Shown here one piece after another: positions 49,674 through 60,039 of a DNA stretch of 64,000 nt (the stretch's first letter is position 1; every line of letters starts with the position of its first letter). Made by a program: the position numbers and the translations under genes. The stretch spans positions 1,043,437 through 1,107,436 of the forward strand of contig CACRSC010001917.1 of NCBI GenBank assembly GCA_902651635.1. Direction: 5' to 3'. Under the pieces are notes generated by a model that ran no database searches, was not told the DNA's origin, and worked only from the letters and a program-made list of their open reading frames with translations. Source of the DNA: Mastigamoeba balamuthi (lineage: Eukaryota; Evosea; Mastigamoebida; Mastigamoebidae).

Positions 49674-51403
49674 TCAAGGGGAGGAGGCCGAGGTATATCT
49701 CCCGCGAAGGCAGTCGGCGATGGCGGGCACGAGGTCGAACACCTCCTGAATGTTGTCGATCATGCACGTGACAATCTCGTTGGCGAACTTGACGTTTGTC
49801 GTGAAGTGCATGAACTCGAGCGGACTGAGCGACCGCGGGTCCGGCAGGTGCCTGGGCCTGATCAGCACCGGCCCGAACGTGTAGCCCAGCGCCCGCGAGT
49901 CGCTGCCTGTCAGCGCCTTGTTGCCCGCGATCTCCTCGAGCAGCAGGAGCAGCTTGTACAGCACCACGGCGTTCTCGACGGGCGACTTGCGTACGACCTC
50001 GGCGATGCACAGCAGGGCGCCCTTGTAGCCCATGCCCATGCGCGAGATGGCCATCAGCGTGTCGTAGAAGGCGTAGGGGATGACGGGGTCGCGGGTGAGC
50101 AGGTGCCGCTTGAGGCACATGGCCGCCGTCGAGCACGAGTAGTCCGAGGGGTCCAGCTGCTTGGGCCCCCTGCGGACCTCGTCCCACATCGCGTCCAGCT
50201 CCTCTGGGAACAGACCGTTCCGGAAGATGTCGGTCTCGTAGGTCCCCTTGGCAGCGATCTGTCGCCGTGTGTGAGGCCCGTCCGAATCACCAGTTCAATT
50301 GTATTCTGTGCGCACATATCCGATGATGTTGTCGGTCAGCTCCCACTCTCGGCCGACCGCGGGGAGCGTGCCGGGCGCTGAGGACGGCGGGGTCGGGGAC
50401 GGAGACTGGGGAGGCTTGGGAATGACGGGGGACTGCATGATGATCGGGGACTCGACCCTGGGGGGCATGGAGCCGCTGCGCGTGAGCGACGTCCTGTCCC
50501 CCCTGTTACTGCCCAGGACGCCTGTCCTGCTCTCGCGGATGGTCTTGTAGCCCTCGCGGACCGCGGGCTGCTGGTCGTCCTGCCGCTGCCGGGGCCTCGG
50601 GGACAGCGCGTGCTTGATGCTCTGGGAGACCCTGTGGCTCGCCCTGAGTGGGCTGCGGGCAGGGCTCCGCGTGGCGGGAGAACCGGGAGCGGAGCCCTCG
50701 CCCGAGTAGATGGCCCTCTCGCGCTCGGCGTCAAAGTCGAACCCTGCGCGCGCCTGGAATGTCTGCGCGTAGTGCGGCCTGCAGTACGCCCTGCGGTTGA
50801 CGACGCAGAACTCGCCGTCCCGCAGCGGGCAGCGGCACTGCGTGCAGACAAAGCACTGCGGGTGGAATGCTGCAGGTGCAAGGGCGTTAGGGAAAGTGTA
50901 CAAATTTAGTTGTGCTCCCCCCCTCCCCCCACGGGGCGCTTGTTACCAATGCCCCCGGCCTCGATCCTGAACTGCGGGTCCTGCGAGAGCACCAGCTTCG
51001 AGCACCCGCCGCACACGTCCCTGGACGCCAGCGAGGCCCGCGGCGGCCGCGAGAGCTCCTCCCTGCGCGGCAGCCGCGTGTCGGGGATGTCCTCGCGGAT
51101 CAGAGTGATGACGACCCCGTCGTGGGTCCCGCGCAGCAGCAGACCACCGCCCTCGTACGCCACCGCCCCACGGCGGCGCGCGGCCACCAGGGCCCCGCTT
51201 ATCGCGTCGAACTGGGCCCCGACGCGCGTGTGCAGCTCGCCGAACGTGATGCGGCCATCGTCAGGCGCCTCCCTGCGGATCGCTCGCAGCAGCCTGCGGA
51301 TCTCCGAGTCGACCCAGCGCAGGGCGGCGACGCGGCGCTGGTAGTCCTCCTCGCGGGCGCCCGCGTCTTTGCAGGGCGTACCGGGGCGCGCGGCAGCGTA
51401 CAT
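49674..51403 (-). CDS. Costars-LIM-RhoGAP protein
   Basis: Host gene with exons 51403-50947, 50869-50316 and 50258-49674, 531 residues, introns 77 and 57 bp. Residues about 20-95 form a Costars domain (FGELHTRV..., AARRRGAVAYEG, LLLRGTHDGVVITLI). About 128-190 is one LIM zinc domain (CGGCSKLV ... FHPQCFVC ... CRPHY), split by intron 1. A Ser/Pro-rich linker follows, then a RhoGAP domain (about 340-520; GYTFGPVLIRP). Costars binds actin or its regulators, and RhoGAP switches off Rho/Rac GTPases, so the protein should tune the actin cortex. Presence or absence of the arginine finger was not settled. Confidence 0.85.
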
Positions 51404-51861
51404 GGCGGCGCTGAGGGAAGCCAGTGTCGAGAGACGGTTTTAAAAGGTGCAGCCCGAAAACGCAAACCTGCGGCATTTTTCCCGGCGGTTAAGAAAGCCT
51501 GAGCGGTGTTATGTGAACGCGAGATGCCAGACCCACGGGTCTCGGCGGGTGCGCAACGAGTCGGTGGTTGGGAGACGCAGCGGGGAATACGGAAAGGCGG
51601 AATCAGGGCGGTGCGGGGCTGAGACGTGCACGTGTGGCTCGTTTTGGCCAAGGGGTGGCGGCAAAAATTGTCCGTGGCAGTTGAGGTAAACTGTACCAAC
51701 CCGTTCTCCTGCGGAAAACCGTTACGAAAGGCGGTTGACACAGGAGCACCCAACCGCCTCGAGGTGAGCGCCTGGCAGCGGATTCTGTGCTGTGCTCACG
51801 CCCTTTTGAGTCCGAAAAGCCACAAGGTTGCGAAGCTCGCTTTGCCTTTGTTGTTGCGTGT
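51404..51861. other. Intergenic DNA
   Basis: No gene supported. It lies between the 3' end of the symporter gene and the 5' end of the RhoGAP gene, both on the minus strand, so it should contain the latter's promoter. Confidence 0.4.
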
Positions 51862-54250
51862 TTAATCAAAGATGACGTAGAGCGCGACGGTGGCGAGCAG
51901 GTGGACGCCGGTGAGGACCAGCAGCAGCGACTTGAAGGAGAGCGGCTTGAAAGGGGCGCGCTGCTGCAGCTGTGCTGGACCCTCGCCGAGCAGCCCCTGC
52001 TTGTCCGTCTCGCCCGCCGCCGCGACGTCCAGCTCCGCCCTGCGCTCGGCGGGCTCCTCCCTGCCGGGCGCCGTGGGCTCCGGGGTGTCGGGCGCGGCCT
52101 CCATGCCGAGCTTGTCGGGTATGCTGTTCCGCGACCAGAACGTCAGGCCCACGACGCTGAACGGCTTGCGCTCGACGAGGCCGCAGACGACCATCACGGC
52201 GGTGCAGAGCACGAAGAGCGACCCGCCAAAGTAGAGGTAGTTCCACGAGGTCACGGGCGACTTGACCCCGGTGTGGTCGAAGGCTACCTCGAGCACGAGG
52301 CGCACCATGCCGATGACCAGGCCCACCGCGAGCGTCACGACCGCGGAGATCTGCCCGCACCTGTTCCAGAACATGCCCACCACGAAGACCGCCGTGATGG
52401 GGGGCGCCAAGTAGTTGCTCACCGCCTGAATGTCTGCGGGGGAGGGCACGTGAGACACGCGAGACACGTGGGCACGCGCTGGGGGTGGACGGCAGCGCAC
52501 AGACAAAGAGCTGGTCGGAGCTGGAGCCCACGATGGGGAGCCAGGCGACGCTGAGGAGGATCACGGTGGCCGTGGCGATGCGGCCGACGATGACGAGCTC
52601 GCGCTGCGAGGCGCCCGTGCGCCAGTGCCTCCAGAGGTTCATCGTGAACAGCGTGCTGCAGCTGTTGAACACGCTGGCCAGGCTGCTCATCAGCGCCGCG
52701 AGCATCGCCGAGAGCAGCAGCCCGCGCAGGCCCCTGGGGAGCACCCGCATGACGAGCACCGGGTACGCCCTGTCGACCTGCTTGCCGAACTCTGTTGGCG
52801 GAGCCCCCACATCCGTTAGTCCGGGAAGAGCGACGCCGAGGCACGGAGGAGGGGCGCCTACCGTCCTTGTAGAGGGCGTAGCTGATGATGCCGGGGAAGG
52901 AGATGAGGAAGGGGACGGCGATCTTGAGGAAGGCGGCGAAGGTGGTGCCCGCGCGGCCCTGCGTGATGTTGCGGGCGCTGAGGACGCGCTGGACGATGAC
53001 CTGGTCGGCACACCAGTACCAGAGGCTGCCCGCGAAGATGCAGATGGTCATGCCGGGCCACGGGTAGTCGGGGTCGCTCGCGGGCTGCAGCATCTTGAAG
53101 TACGTTTTGGGCACGTCGTAGTTGGACATGAGCCCCGTGATGCCCCCGACCTTGACAAACGAGATCACCATCACGCCAAACGCGCCTACAAGGGAGAGAG
53201 GAGGAGGGGAAGAGGAACTCAGTGTGCACACTCGGATGGTGCAGAGGACGGTTGGGGGGCACCTGCGAGGAAGGTGACTGTCTGGTAGACCTCAGTCCAC
53301 ATGACGGCTGCCAGGCCGCCGACGACAGTGTAGGCCCCGGTGCCCAGGATCAGCACGAGGGCCGACAGGTAGATGTTGAGCCCCACCATCTCCTTCCTGC
53401 CCCGCCCACCCTCAGCGTGTGAGCCCGATGCTGGAGCCGGGGAGAGACAGGCATAGAAAGAGACAAAGACAGAGACAGAGACAGAGACAGAGACAGAGAC
53501 AGAGACAGAGACAGAGGCAGAGACAGAGACAGAGGCAGAGACAGAGACAGAGGCAGAGGCAGAGGCAGAGGCAGAGGCAGAGGCAGAGACAGAGGCAGTG
53601 GCAGAGGCAGAGGCAGAGGCAGAGGCAGGCATAGAAAGAGAGAGACAACGACAGAGACAGAGACACTAGAGACAGGGACAAAGACAGAGCAGCTGGGAGA
53701 GGGATGGGGGGCCACACACAGGATGACGCCGCCGGCGTAGAGGGCGACAGAGGTCTTGGTGAGGACGGCGACAAAGAGCGAGAGGCACGTGAGGTACAGG
53801 CGGACGTTGGGCGACGAGAACCTGCGCTCAGCCCACTCGGGCGTCGTCGCCACCCGCGACGCGATGTACACGGGCGCGAAGAACCACCCCAGCGCCAGCA
53901 CCAGCGGGCCCCCCGACAGCCACTCGAACCCCGCGGCCGCCAGCCCGCTCTTGGCCCCGCTGCCCGCCAGCCCCACAACGTGCTCCGCCCCGACATTCGA
54001 CGAGAACACGCTCGCTGCGGGGTCCCGCAGTACGTGCGCGTCGCTTGAGATCCGGTGACGTGGTATTGCGTGGCACGGATTTTTAAAATGCAGACGCACC
54101 GCCGATGGCGAGCCAGGGCATGCCGCGGCCGGCCAGGAAGAAGGACTCGGCCGAGGTGCCGCGCCTGCGCGAGGCCACGACGACGATGGCGACCAGGACG
54201 GCGAAGTAGACGCCCACCGCGACGTAGTCCCACACTCCCAGCGCCTCCAT
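51862..54250 (-). CDS. SLC5-type sodium/solute symporter
   Basis: Host gene with six exons: 54250-54100, 54014-53720, 53396-53263, 53185-52862, 52791-52501 and 52433-51862; 588 residues. SSS-family landmarks are clear across splice joins: FFLAGRGMPW, then IGASVFSSNVGAEHVVGLAG, GAYTVVGGLAAVMWTE, and LFVYIQAVSNYLAPP near the C-terminal third. About 13 membrane helices, the last at the extreme C-terminus, after a Pro/Glu-rich loop. These residues match the animal SGLT subgroup, so sugar, inositol or a similar solute carried with Na+ is likely; the substrate cannot be read. The second intron (323 bp) holds a long microsatellite. It is divergent from the gene at 54412. Confidence 0.9.
53455..53670. 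repeat. AGAGAC/AGAGGC microsatellite in symporter intron
   Basis: About thirty hexamers of agagac or agaggc fill most of the 323-bp intron 53397-53719. The two hexamer types alternate irregularly. Open frames seen through it in both directions are only repeat translation. Confidence 0.9.
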
Positions 54251-54411
54251 GGACGGACGGCCACCACCACCAGGGGCGAAGAAGACGGGGGCAGCTGAGC
54301 GCTTGCTGAGGCAAAAGGAAATATCACACAGCGCGAATCTCAGATATCCCGCGATTCGACCCGCAGATCGGGAATATCGAAGAGGTCTTGTGGCGTTGCT
54401 TTTATGAGCTC
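54251..54411. promoter_or_regulatory. Divergent promoter region
   Basis: 160 bp separate the symporter start (minus) and the next gene (plus). It contains repeated tatc(c)cgcgattc / gatcgggaatatc-like words, which form an imperfect inverted repeat around 54345-54380. No TATA box is clear. Confidence 0.4.
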
Positions 54412-55247
54412 ATGCAGCAGACCGACTCTCCCGCCAAGGCAGGTGCGATAGCCATCTGCAGCGCCATGCATCCGCGCCTCGGCGAGTGCTCGCCCGCGCG
54501 GGACGTCGGCCCGTTCGTGCTCGAGTCCATCTGGCGCTCGGCGTTCCCGACGCGCCTCGTCTTCGACCCGCTGCTCTCTGCAGCCAGCGTCTCTGCCGAC
54601 GGTTCCACCGCCTCTCTGCGCCCCGCGAGCGGTGCTTTTGCCGAGCAGGTGCGGGGGCGCCACGTCCCCAACGCCCGCGCGCTGACGCGGGCTCTCCGCA
54701 GTGGGCCGTGTGCTCGCGGGCGTTCCGCAACACGGACATTGCCGTGTGGGACGTACTCGTCCGTAACCCCACGCCCTACGTGGCGGCCGTCGGCGTCGCC
54801 GGAGAGGACTTCCGCGCCCTGGACCAGTTCACCCCGTGCCCGTGCTGGTGGGGCGCCCAGTCCGACTCGGTCCGAATCGACGGTGCAGCGCGCGCGGTTC
54901 TCTCGGCATTTCAATTGATATTCACATTTACTTCCTCCCCCCCCACCGCGTTTTTCCACCGTGCAGGAAAACTGCAGGGGGATGTAAGACCCGTGTTTGT
55001 AAGCCGGGCGCCGCAGGGGTCCCTGAGCAGGGTCGGGGCCCGCCTGAGACTCGACAGCAACAAGGGCGAACTCGTCATCGAGTCGCTGACGCAGCACGAG
55101 GGGCTGGGCCAGCTGCCCCCGACGAAGATCGCCGTGCCCGCGCGAGAACCGCTGCGGCCTGTGGTCTGCGTCATGGGCAAGCAGGAGTACACGATCACAC
55201 TGCTGTACCACGGCCTCTGCGACACCGACTGGGACTGGTCCATCTAG
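54412..55247 (+). CDS. Possible SPRY-domain-like protein, unknown role
   Basis: Host gene with exons 54412-54648, 54702-54882 and 54967-55247, 232 residues, introns 53 and 84 bp. The start is the first ATG in frame (MQQTDSPAKAG). From WAVCSRAF on, the strand pattern with YVAAVGVAGEDF, then VGARLRLDSNKGELVIES and PLRPVVCVMG resembles a SPRY/B30.2 beta sandwich, a protein-interaction fold, but key positions are loose. No signal or membrane segment. Partner unknown. Confidence 0.6.
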
Positions 55248-55859
55248 GCCTGCTGGGCCGGGCTGGCTGGGCTGGCGTTGGGCGGACGCGTGGCGGTCAC
55301 CAGCGGGGGCAACTGGTTCACAGTGTTTTTATGCGCCATTCTGAATTGTTGGTGCGCAAGAGAGACAAGAGAGAACCCCAGAGAGCCCCTGGGCGTGTGT
55401 ACAGAGAACGTGCACGATCCTTCACTCACAAATGGCACGATTTCCCCACGATGGTGCATCTTCCCTGCCTTTTTCCGCCACGGCCCCAAATCTGTATCGA
55501 TGAGGCCGCACGAGACCCTCTGGCGACAGCGACCTGCGGCGGCGGCCGGGCGGCAACTACGAGATCCGGCGTCGGGCCGTTCCAGCCCACAAATGCCTCC
55601 CCCAAATTCGGACCACAATTGCCAAAAAGTCCGAAAGATGCCTTTTTCGATGCGGTGGTGCGGGCGCCACCGCAGCTAAGTCCCCGCGAAGAACACGCAA
55701 GTCGTGCAGGCGCTCTGGAAGCGGTAGAGACGCGCCGGTGCGGCGTCTCATTTGCCGAATCACAGTATTTCGTGGCAAAGTCCAAAGGTGCACAGGTACC
55801 TTTGAACCTGTGGGGCAAAATACTGTGCATTTTATTAATTCACTTGCGGAGTGCGAAAT
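55248..55859. other. Intergenic DNA
   Basis: No gene supported in 610 bp. An AT-rich word ttttattaattc near 55830 lies about 30 bp before the next start codon and may be its core promoter. Confidence 0.4.
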
Positions 55860-57759
55860 ATGCTCTTCGTGGCCCTCGTCCTCGCGCTGCTGTCTGCGGC
55901 CGCCCGGGGCGCGCTCTTCGTGCAGTACTTCTCGGCGGCGGACACCACCATCGGGATGCGCACCGCGGTCGGGGGCACCTGCAAAGACAGTACGGAACCC
56001 GCGCCAAGCGCAACTGCACTGCACCTCGTGCATACCGCCACACTTGTCTCACCACTGCCTCCCGGCGCGATCCCTGCGCGCAGTGTACGCCACGGAGCGC
56101 GTCGCTGCGGACTCGGAGTTCCTGTTCCGCGAGATGCCCGCGCTCGATGGCTCCTCGGGTGTGTCGCTGATGCCCGCCGTCAACAACGGGTACTACGTTT
56201 GCGACGACGGGACCGGTCGACTGGTTGTCGTGAATCCCGCACTGTCCGCAGCACAGGTTCGTTGCCCCTTTCTGGGGTGCGCATTTGAGCTCAAGACCCG
56301 GACACCCGATTCCCCCTGCAGTGCACGTTCAAGAAGGTCCCGGGGCTGTCGAACCCGTCGCACGTGTCGTTCCAGCAGGGCACCCGGTACATCGGGTACG
56401 CCAAGGCCTACGACTACGACTGCTCGGGCTGGTTCACCGGCAAGAAGGGCTGGACCATCGCGCTCGTCGACAAGCCCACCACAGTGAAGCTTCTCACCCA
56501 GGCCACGTGGGTCACCGTCTCGAACACTGTCTCCGTGACCATCTACGTCCAGGACACGAGCAACTGGCTGTACACATGCAACGGGCGTGCGGTCTTCTCG
56601 AGCAAGAGGGCCGACGTCTGGGACTTCGTGCCCGCGCTCGACACCAGCGCACCTTCGACGGCCATCAGCCTGCGCTCGCACACGGACACCTCCCTCTACC
56701 TGGGCATCGACAACGACGGCGCGGGGCAGCTGTCCTCTGCGACAGCGGTGCCCGTTAAGACGTGGAACTGCGCCGGCTCTCCGAGCCACTGCACGTGGAC
56801 TTTCGGCATCTCGATCCGGGCGGGCGACGTGCACCTGACGCACGTGGCCAGCGGCAGGACCGTGGGCCTGACCAACCTCACGGACTCGCCCTCGTGCGCG
56901 GGAGCCGATGGGTACACAGGCGGCGGAGACCTCTACAAGAGCCTGGCAGCGGACCTGGGTTTCCTGCGCAGCAACTACGCGGCCCCCAACATGCCAGCCG
57001 TCATCATAAACAACTCTGCGTCGGGTTCGTCGTCGAGCTCGCGCGTCCACGTGCCGAGCTGCTCGGACTACACACTGTGCCGCACGTGCACCACCACAGA
57101 GCTGTCCTGCGGCTGGTGCGAAGAGACTCAAGTCTGCACTCGGGGCTCTGCTGGTGTCCCCGTCAACTGCCCGGCGTCCAAGTGGTTCTTCGACTCCTGC
57201 GTTGCTGCCACCAAGTGCGCCCGCGCCCCTCTTTCCCCGTCCGCGTGTCCGTCTCGCGTTCCGCTTCTCACAAGACTCTCCGGAACTGTGCAGGAACGAC
57301 GATAACGGTGTCTCTCTGGTGGGTCCGCTGGTGGGAGGCATCGTGGGCGGCGTCGCTGTGCTGTCCGCGGTCGCCGTCATCGCCGTGGTGGTCGCCAGGG
57401 CAGTGCACAAGCGCAAGCCCGCTGTGCTCAACGTCCCCGTCGAGGGCGTGTCGATCGACTTCGTCTCGGCCAACGTGGCCACCTCGGGAGGCTTCTCTGC
57501 ATCGCCGCTGACGCCCCCCGTGTACTCGGGGAGCAGCGCGGCGACGTGCCTGGGGATGCAGAGCGGGAGCAGCGGGCCCGTGATGCCTCTGCCCGTGGAC
57601 ATCAACACCACGTTTGACATGAAGCTCAGCATTCCGCCCATGAGCCCCGGCGGCCTCTCGCTCGAGATGATGTCCCAGGGCGCGCTGCCGCCCTCGTATG
57701 CCCAAGTACAGTACGCTATGTCCAGGTCGTCCTCGAGTGGCACGCCTGGGTCGCAGTAA
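55860..57759 (+). CDS. Type I membrane protein with PSI domain, copy 1
   Basis: Host gene with exons 55860-55989, 56084-56256, 56322-57214 and 57294-57759; 553 residues. A signal peptide (MLFVALVLALLSAAARG) is followed by an ectodomain with repeated beta segments (NGYYVCDDGTG, YIGYAKAYDYDCS, SLYLGID). Then comes a PSI-type cysteine knot (about 347-397: CSDYTLCRTC...LSCGWCEETQVC...CVAATK), one membrane helix (about 405-430) and a Ser/Pro-rich tail of about 120 residues. PSI domains orient ectodomains of receptors such as plexins and integrins; the ectodomain itself is not recognised. Copy 2 has introns at the same positions. Likely an adhesion or receptor protein. Confidence 0.75.
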
Positions 57760-58077
57760 TCTCCCCACACGAATAAAGATCCAGTTTATGTACCCCAAGA
57801 AATTTCATTCGCCCTGTCCTATACAGGAATGCACAACTGACTGGCGGGGGAAGTGTACCTGCGTCGGCTCGTTTCCTCGGTCGTCACCTACTCGACATTG
57901 CTCGCCGCACCGCGTACACGGATGCTATGGGCTCTAGTCTCCTGGGGTCGCGAGTGCCGACCCTTACCAGCGCTTTTTCCTGTGCACAGCGTAAAGCCGA
58001 GATACTATAAATCATGACGGGGTGGCTATCTATCTCTGGGCAGAAAACAACACTTTTTTGGGGTCACCTTTACAGTT
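57760..58077. other. Intergenic DNA with TATA-like box
   Basis: No gene supported. The word tactataaatc near 58005 lies about 70 bp before the next gene's start codon and is a plausible TATA box. Confidence 0.45.
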
Positions 58078-59953
58078 ATGCTGAGCACCGCGTTTGTCCT
58101 CGCACTCCTGCCCGCGGCAGCCCTGTGCTCGCTCTTCGTGCAGTACAACTCGGCGTCGGACACCTCCCTCGCCATGCGCGTCGTGATCATCGGAACCTGC
58201 AGGGATCGTGCGTACCAGGCAGCCCACCGGTTTTTGCGGGTTTCACTGACAGGGGTCCCAACCACCCCTAGTTTACGCGACGCCGCGGCTGTTCTCGGAC
58301 GCGCAGTTTCTGTTCCGCGAGGTCCCCGCGCTCGACGGCAAGGGGGGTGTGTCGCTGATCCCCGGGGGCACCAACGGCTACTACATCTGCGACGACGGCA
58401 CGGGCGCTGGGCGCCTGGTGGCAGTCAAGCCAGCCCTGTCCGCTGCCCTGGTGAGCATTTTCCCCCCTCCACACCTTCGCCTTTTCGGGAAGCTCGGTTT
58501 ACGTTTTTCATGCCCCCCGCGGGCGACGCACCTCACTGAACCCGCCCTGTACCTGCGCGCCCGCTCAGTGCTCGTTCAAGAAGGTCCCCGGGCTGTCGAA
58601 CCCGTCGCTCGTGTCGTTTGAGCAGGACGGCAAGTACATCGGGTACGCCAAGGCCTACGACTACGACTGCTCGGCGTGGTTCAGCGGCAAAGCCGGGTGG
58701 ACCATCGGGCTCGTCGAGAAGCCGACGACGCTGACGCTGGCCACGTGGGTCTCCACCCCGAGCCCGTCGGTGACGGTGTACATCCAGGGCACCAATTACT
58801 GGCTGGGCAACTGCCGCGGCAACGCGTTCTTCACGTCCAGCGCCGGCGACATCACGTGGGACGTGGTCCCCGCGCTCTCCAACGCCTCGTCCACGACCCT
58901 GGCCAGCCTGCGGCTGAGCTCCAACAAGTCGCTGTACCTGGGCATCGACAGCGCAGGCGCGCAGCAGCTCCAGAACACGTCCGCCCCGTACGTCCCCGTG
59001 AGGGTGTGGAACTGCGCCGGCAGGGAGAGCGACTGCTCGTGGAACCTCGTCGAGTCGACGACGGCGTCGGGCGACTTCAACCTCGTGATCCCGGGGAGCA
59101 CCAGGACGCTGGACCGCCAGGCAGCCAACGTCACGCTCGTGTGCCCCGGGGAGAACGACGGCGGCGCCAACATGTACTTCGGGTCTGCGGCGACGCTGGG
59201 GTTCCTCCGGGTAAACTACGTGACCCCCAACATGCCGCCCGTCATCGTGAACTCGTCGTCGTCCAGCTCTGTCTCCCCGCCCAAGTGCGCCGACTTCACG
59301 CTCTGCCGCACGTGCATCACCACCGAGCTGTCGTGCGGCTGGTGCGCAGAGACCGGCGTCTGCTCCAAGGGCACAGCATCAAGCCCCTCCAACTGCTCCG
59401 CGTCCAAGTGGTTCTTCGACTCTTGCGTCGCCGCCACCCAGTGCGCCACCTCCGCTTTGTCGGGACTGCGCCTCACGCTCGCCCCAACAGCAACGACGGA
59501 GGGTCGACGAACCTCATCGCGCCGCTCGTCGGAGGCATCGTGGGAGGCGTCGCGGTGCTCTCGGCCATCCTGGTGGCAGCGGTGCTCGTCGTGAGGAGCT
59601 TCAACAGGCGCGAGCCCGCCGTGCTCAACGTGCCCGTCGAGGGCGCGTCGATCGACTTCATCGCGACGGCCGCGTCGAGGGACCTCAGCGACACCACGTC
59701 CCCCGTCACCATCCAGTACTCGGGCAGCGGCATGGCGACGGCGCTGGGCCACAGCAGCGGCTCTGGCTCGGCCCTGGGCATCCCGCTCGAGATCCCGCCT
59801 ACGTACGACATGAACATGAGCCTCAGCCTCGCCCCCGTCAGCCCCGGAAACCCCTCGATGGAGTTCCCCGCGTTCCCCTCGTTCGCCGCTGCTGGCGGCA
59901 TCTCGCCCAGCATCAACCCGTCGCTCGCCTCCCAGCCCCCCGCGTCTCAGTAG
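58078..59953 (+). CDS. Type I membrane protein with PSI domain, copy 2
   Basis: Host gene with exons 58078-58207, 58272-58450, 58569-59440 and 59491-59953; 547 residues. It has the same architecture as copy 1: signal peptide, ectodomain (NGYYICDDGTG, YIGYAKAYDYDCS, SLYLGID), PSI motif (about 342-392), membrane helix (about 400-425) and a Ser/Gly/Pro-rich tail sharing PAVLNVPVEG with copy 1. Exon 1 has the same length (130 bp) in both. The pair arose by tandem duplication but has diverged more than the peptidase pair. Ligand unknown. Confidence 0.75.
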
Positions 59954-60039
59954 AGACCGGCATCAGGCCTGTTTGTTAGAGCACCCAACGAGATAGTTGT
60001 AACTGGCGACAGCAGCCATGCCGACCCGTTGCGTTGCGT

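Noticed and set aside
53219-53634. Ser/Val- or Leu/Cys-repeat proteins
   Set aside because: They are translations of the hexamer microsatellite in the symporter intron.
54836-56170. 444-residue open frame on the plus strand
   Set aside because: It crosses an exon, an intergenic region and the next gene's first exon in the wrong frames and has no recognisable motif.
56193-57770. 525-residue open frame on the minus strand
   Set aside because: Shadow of the first PSI membrane protein gene, whose exons, splice sites and domains agree with its tandem paralogue.
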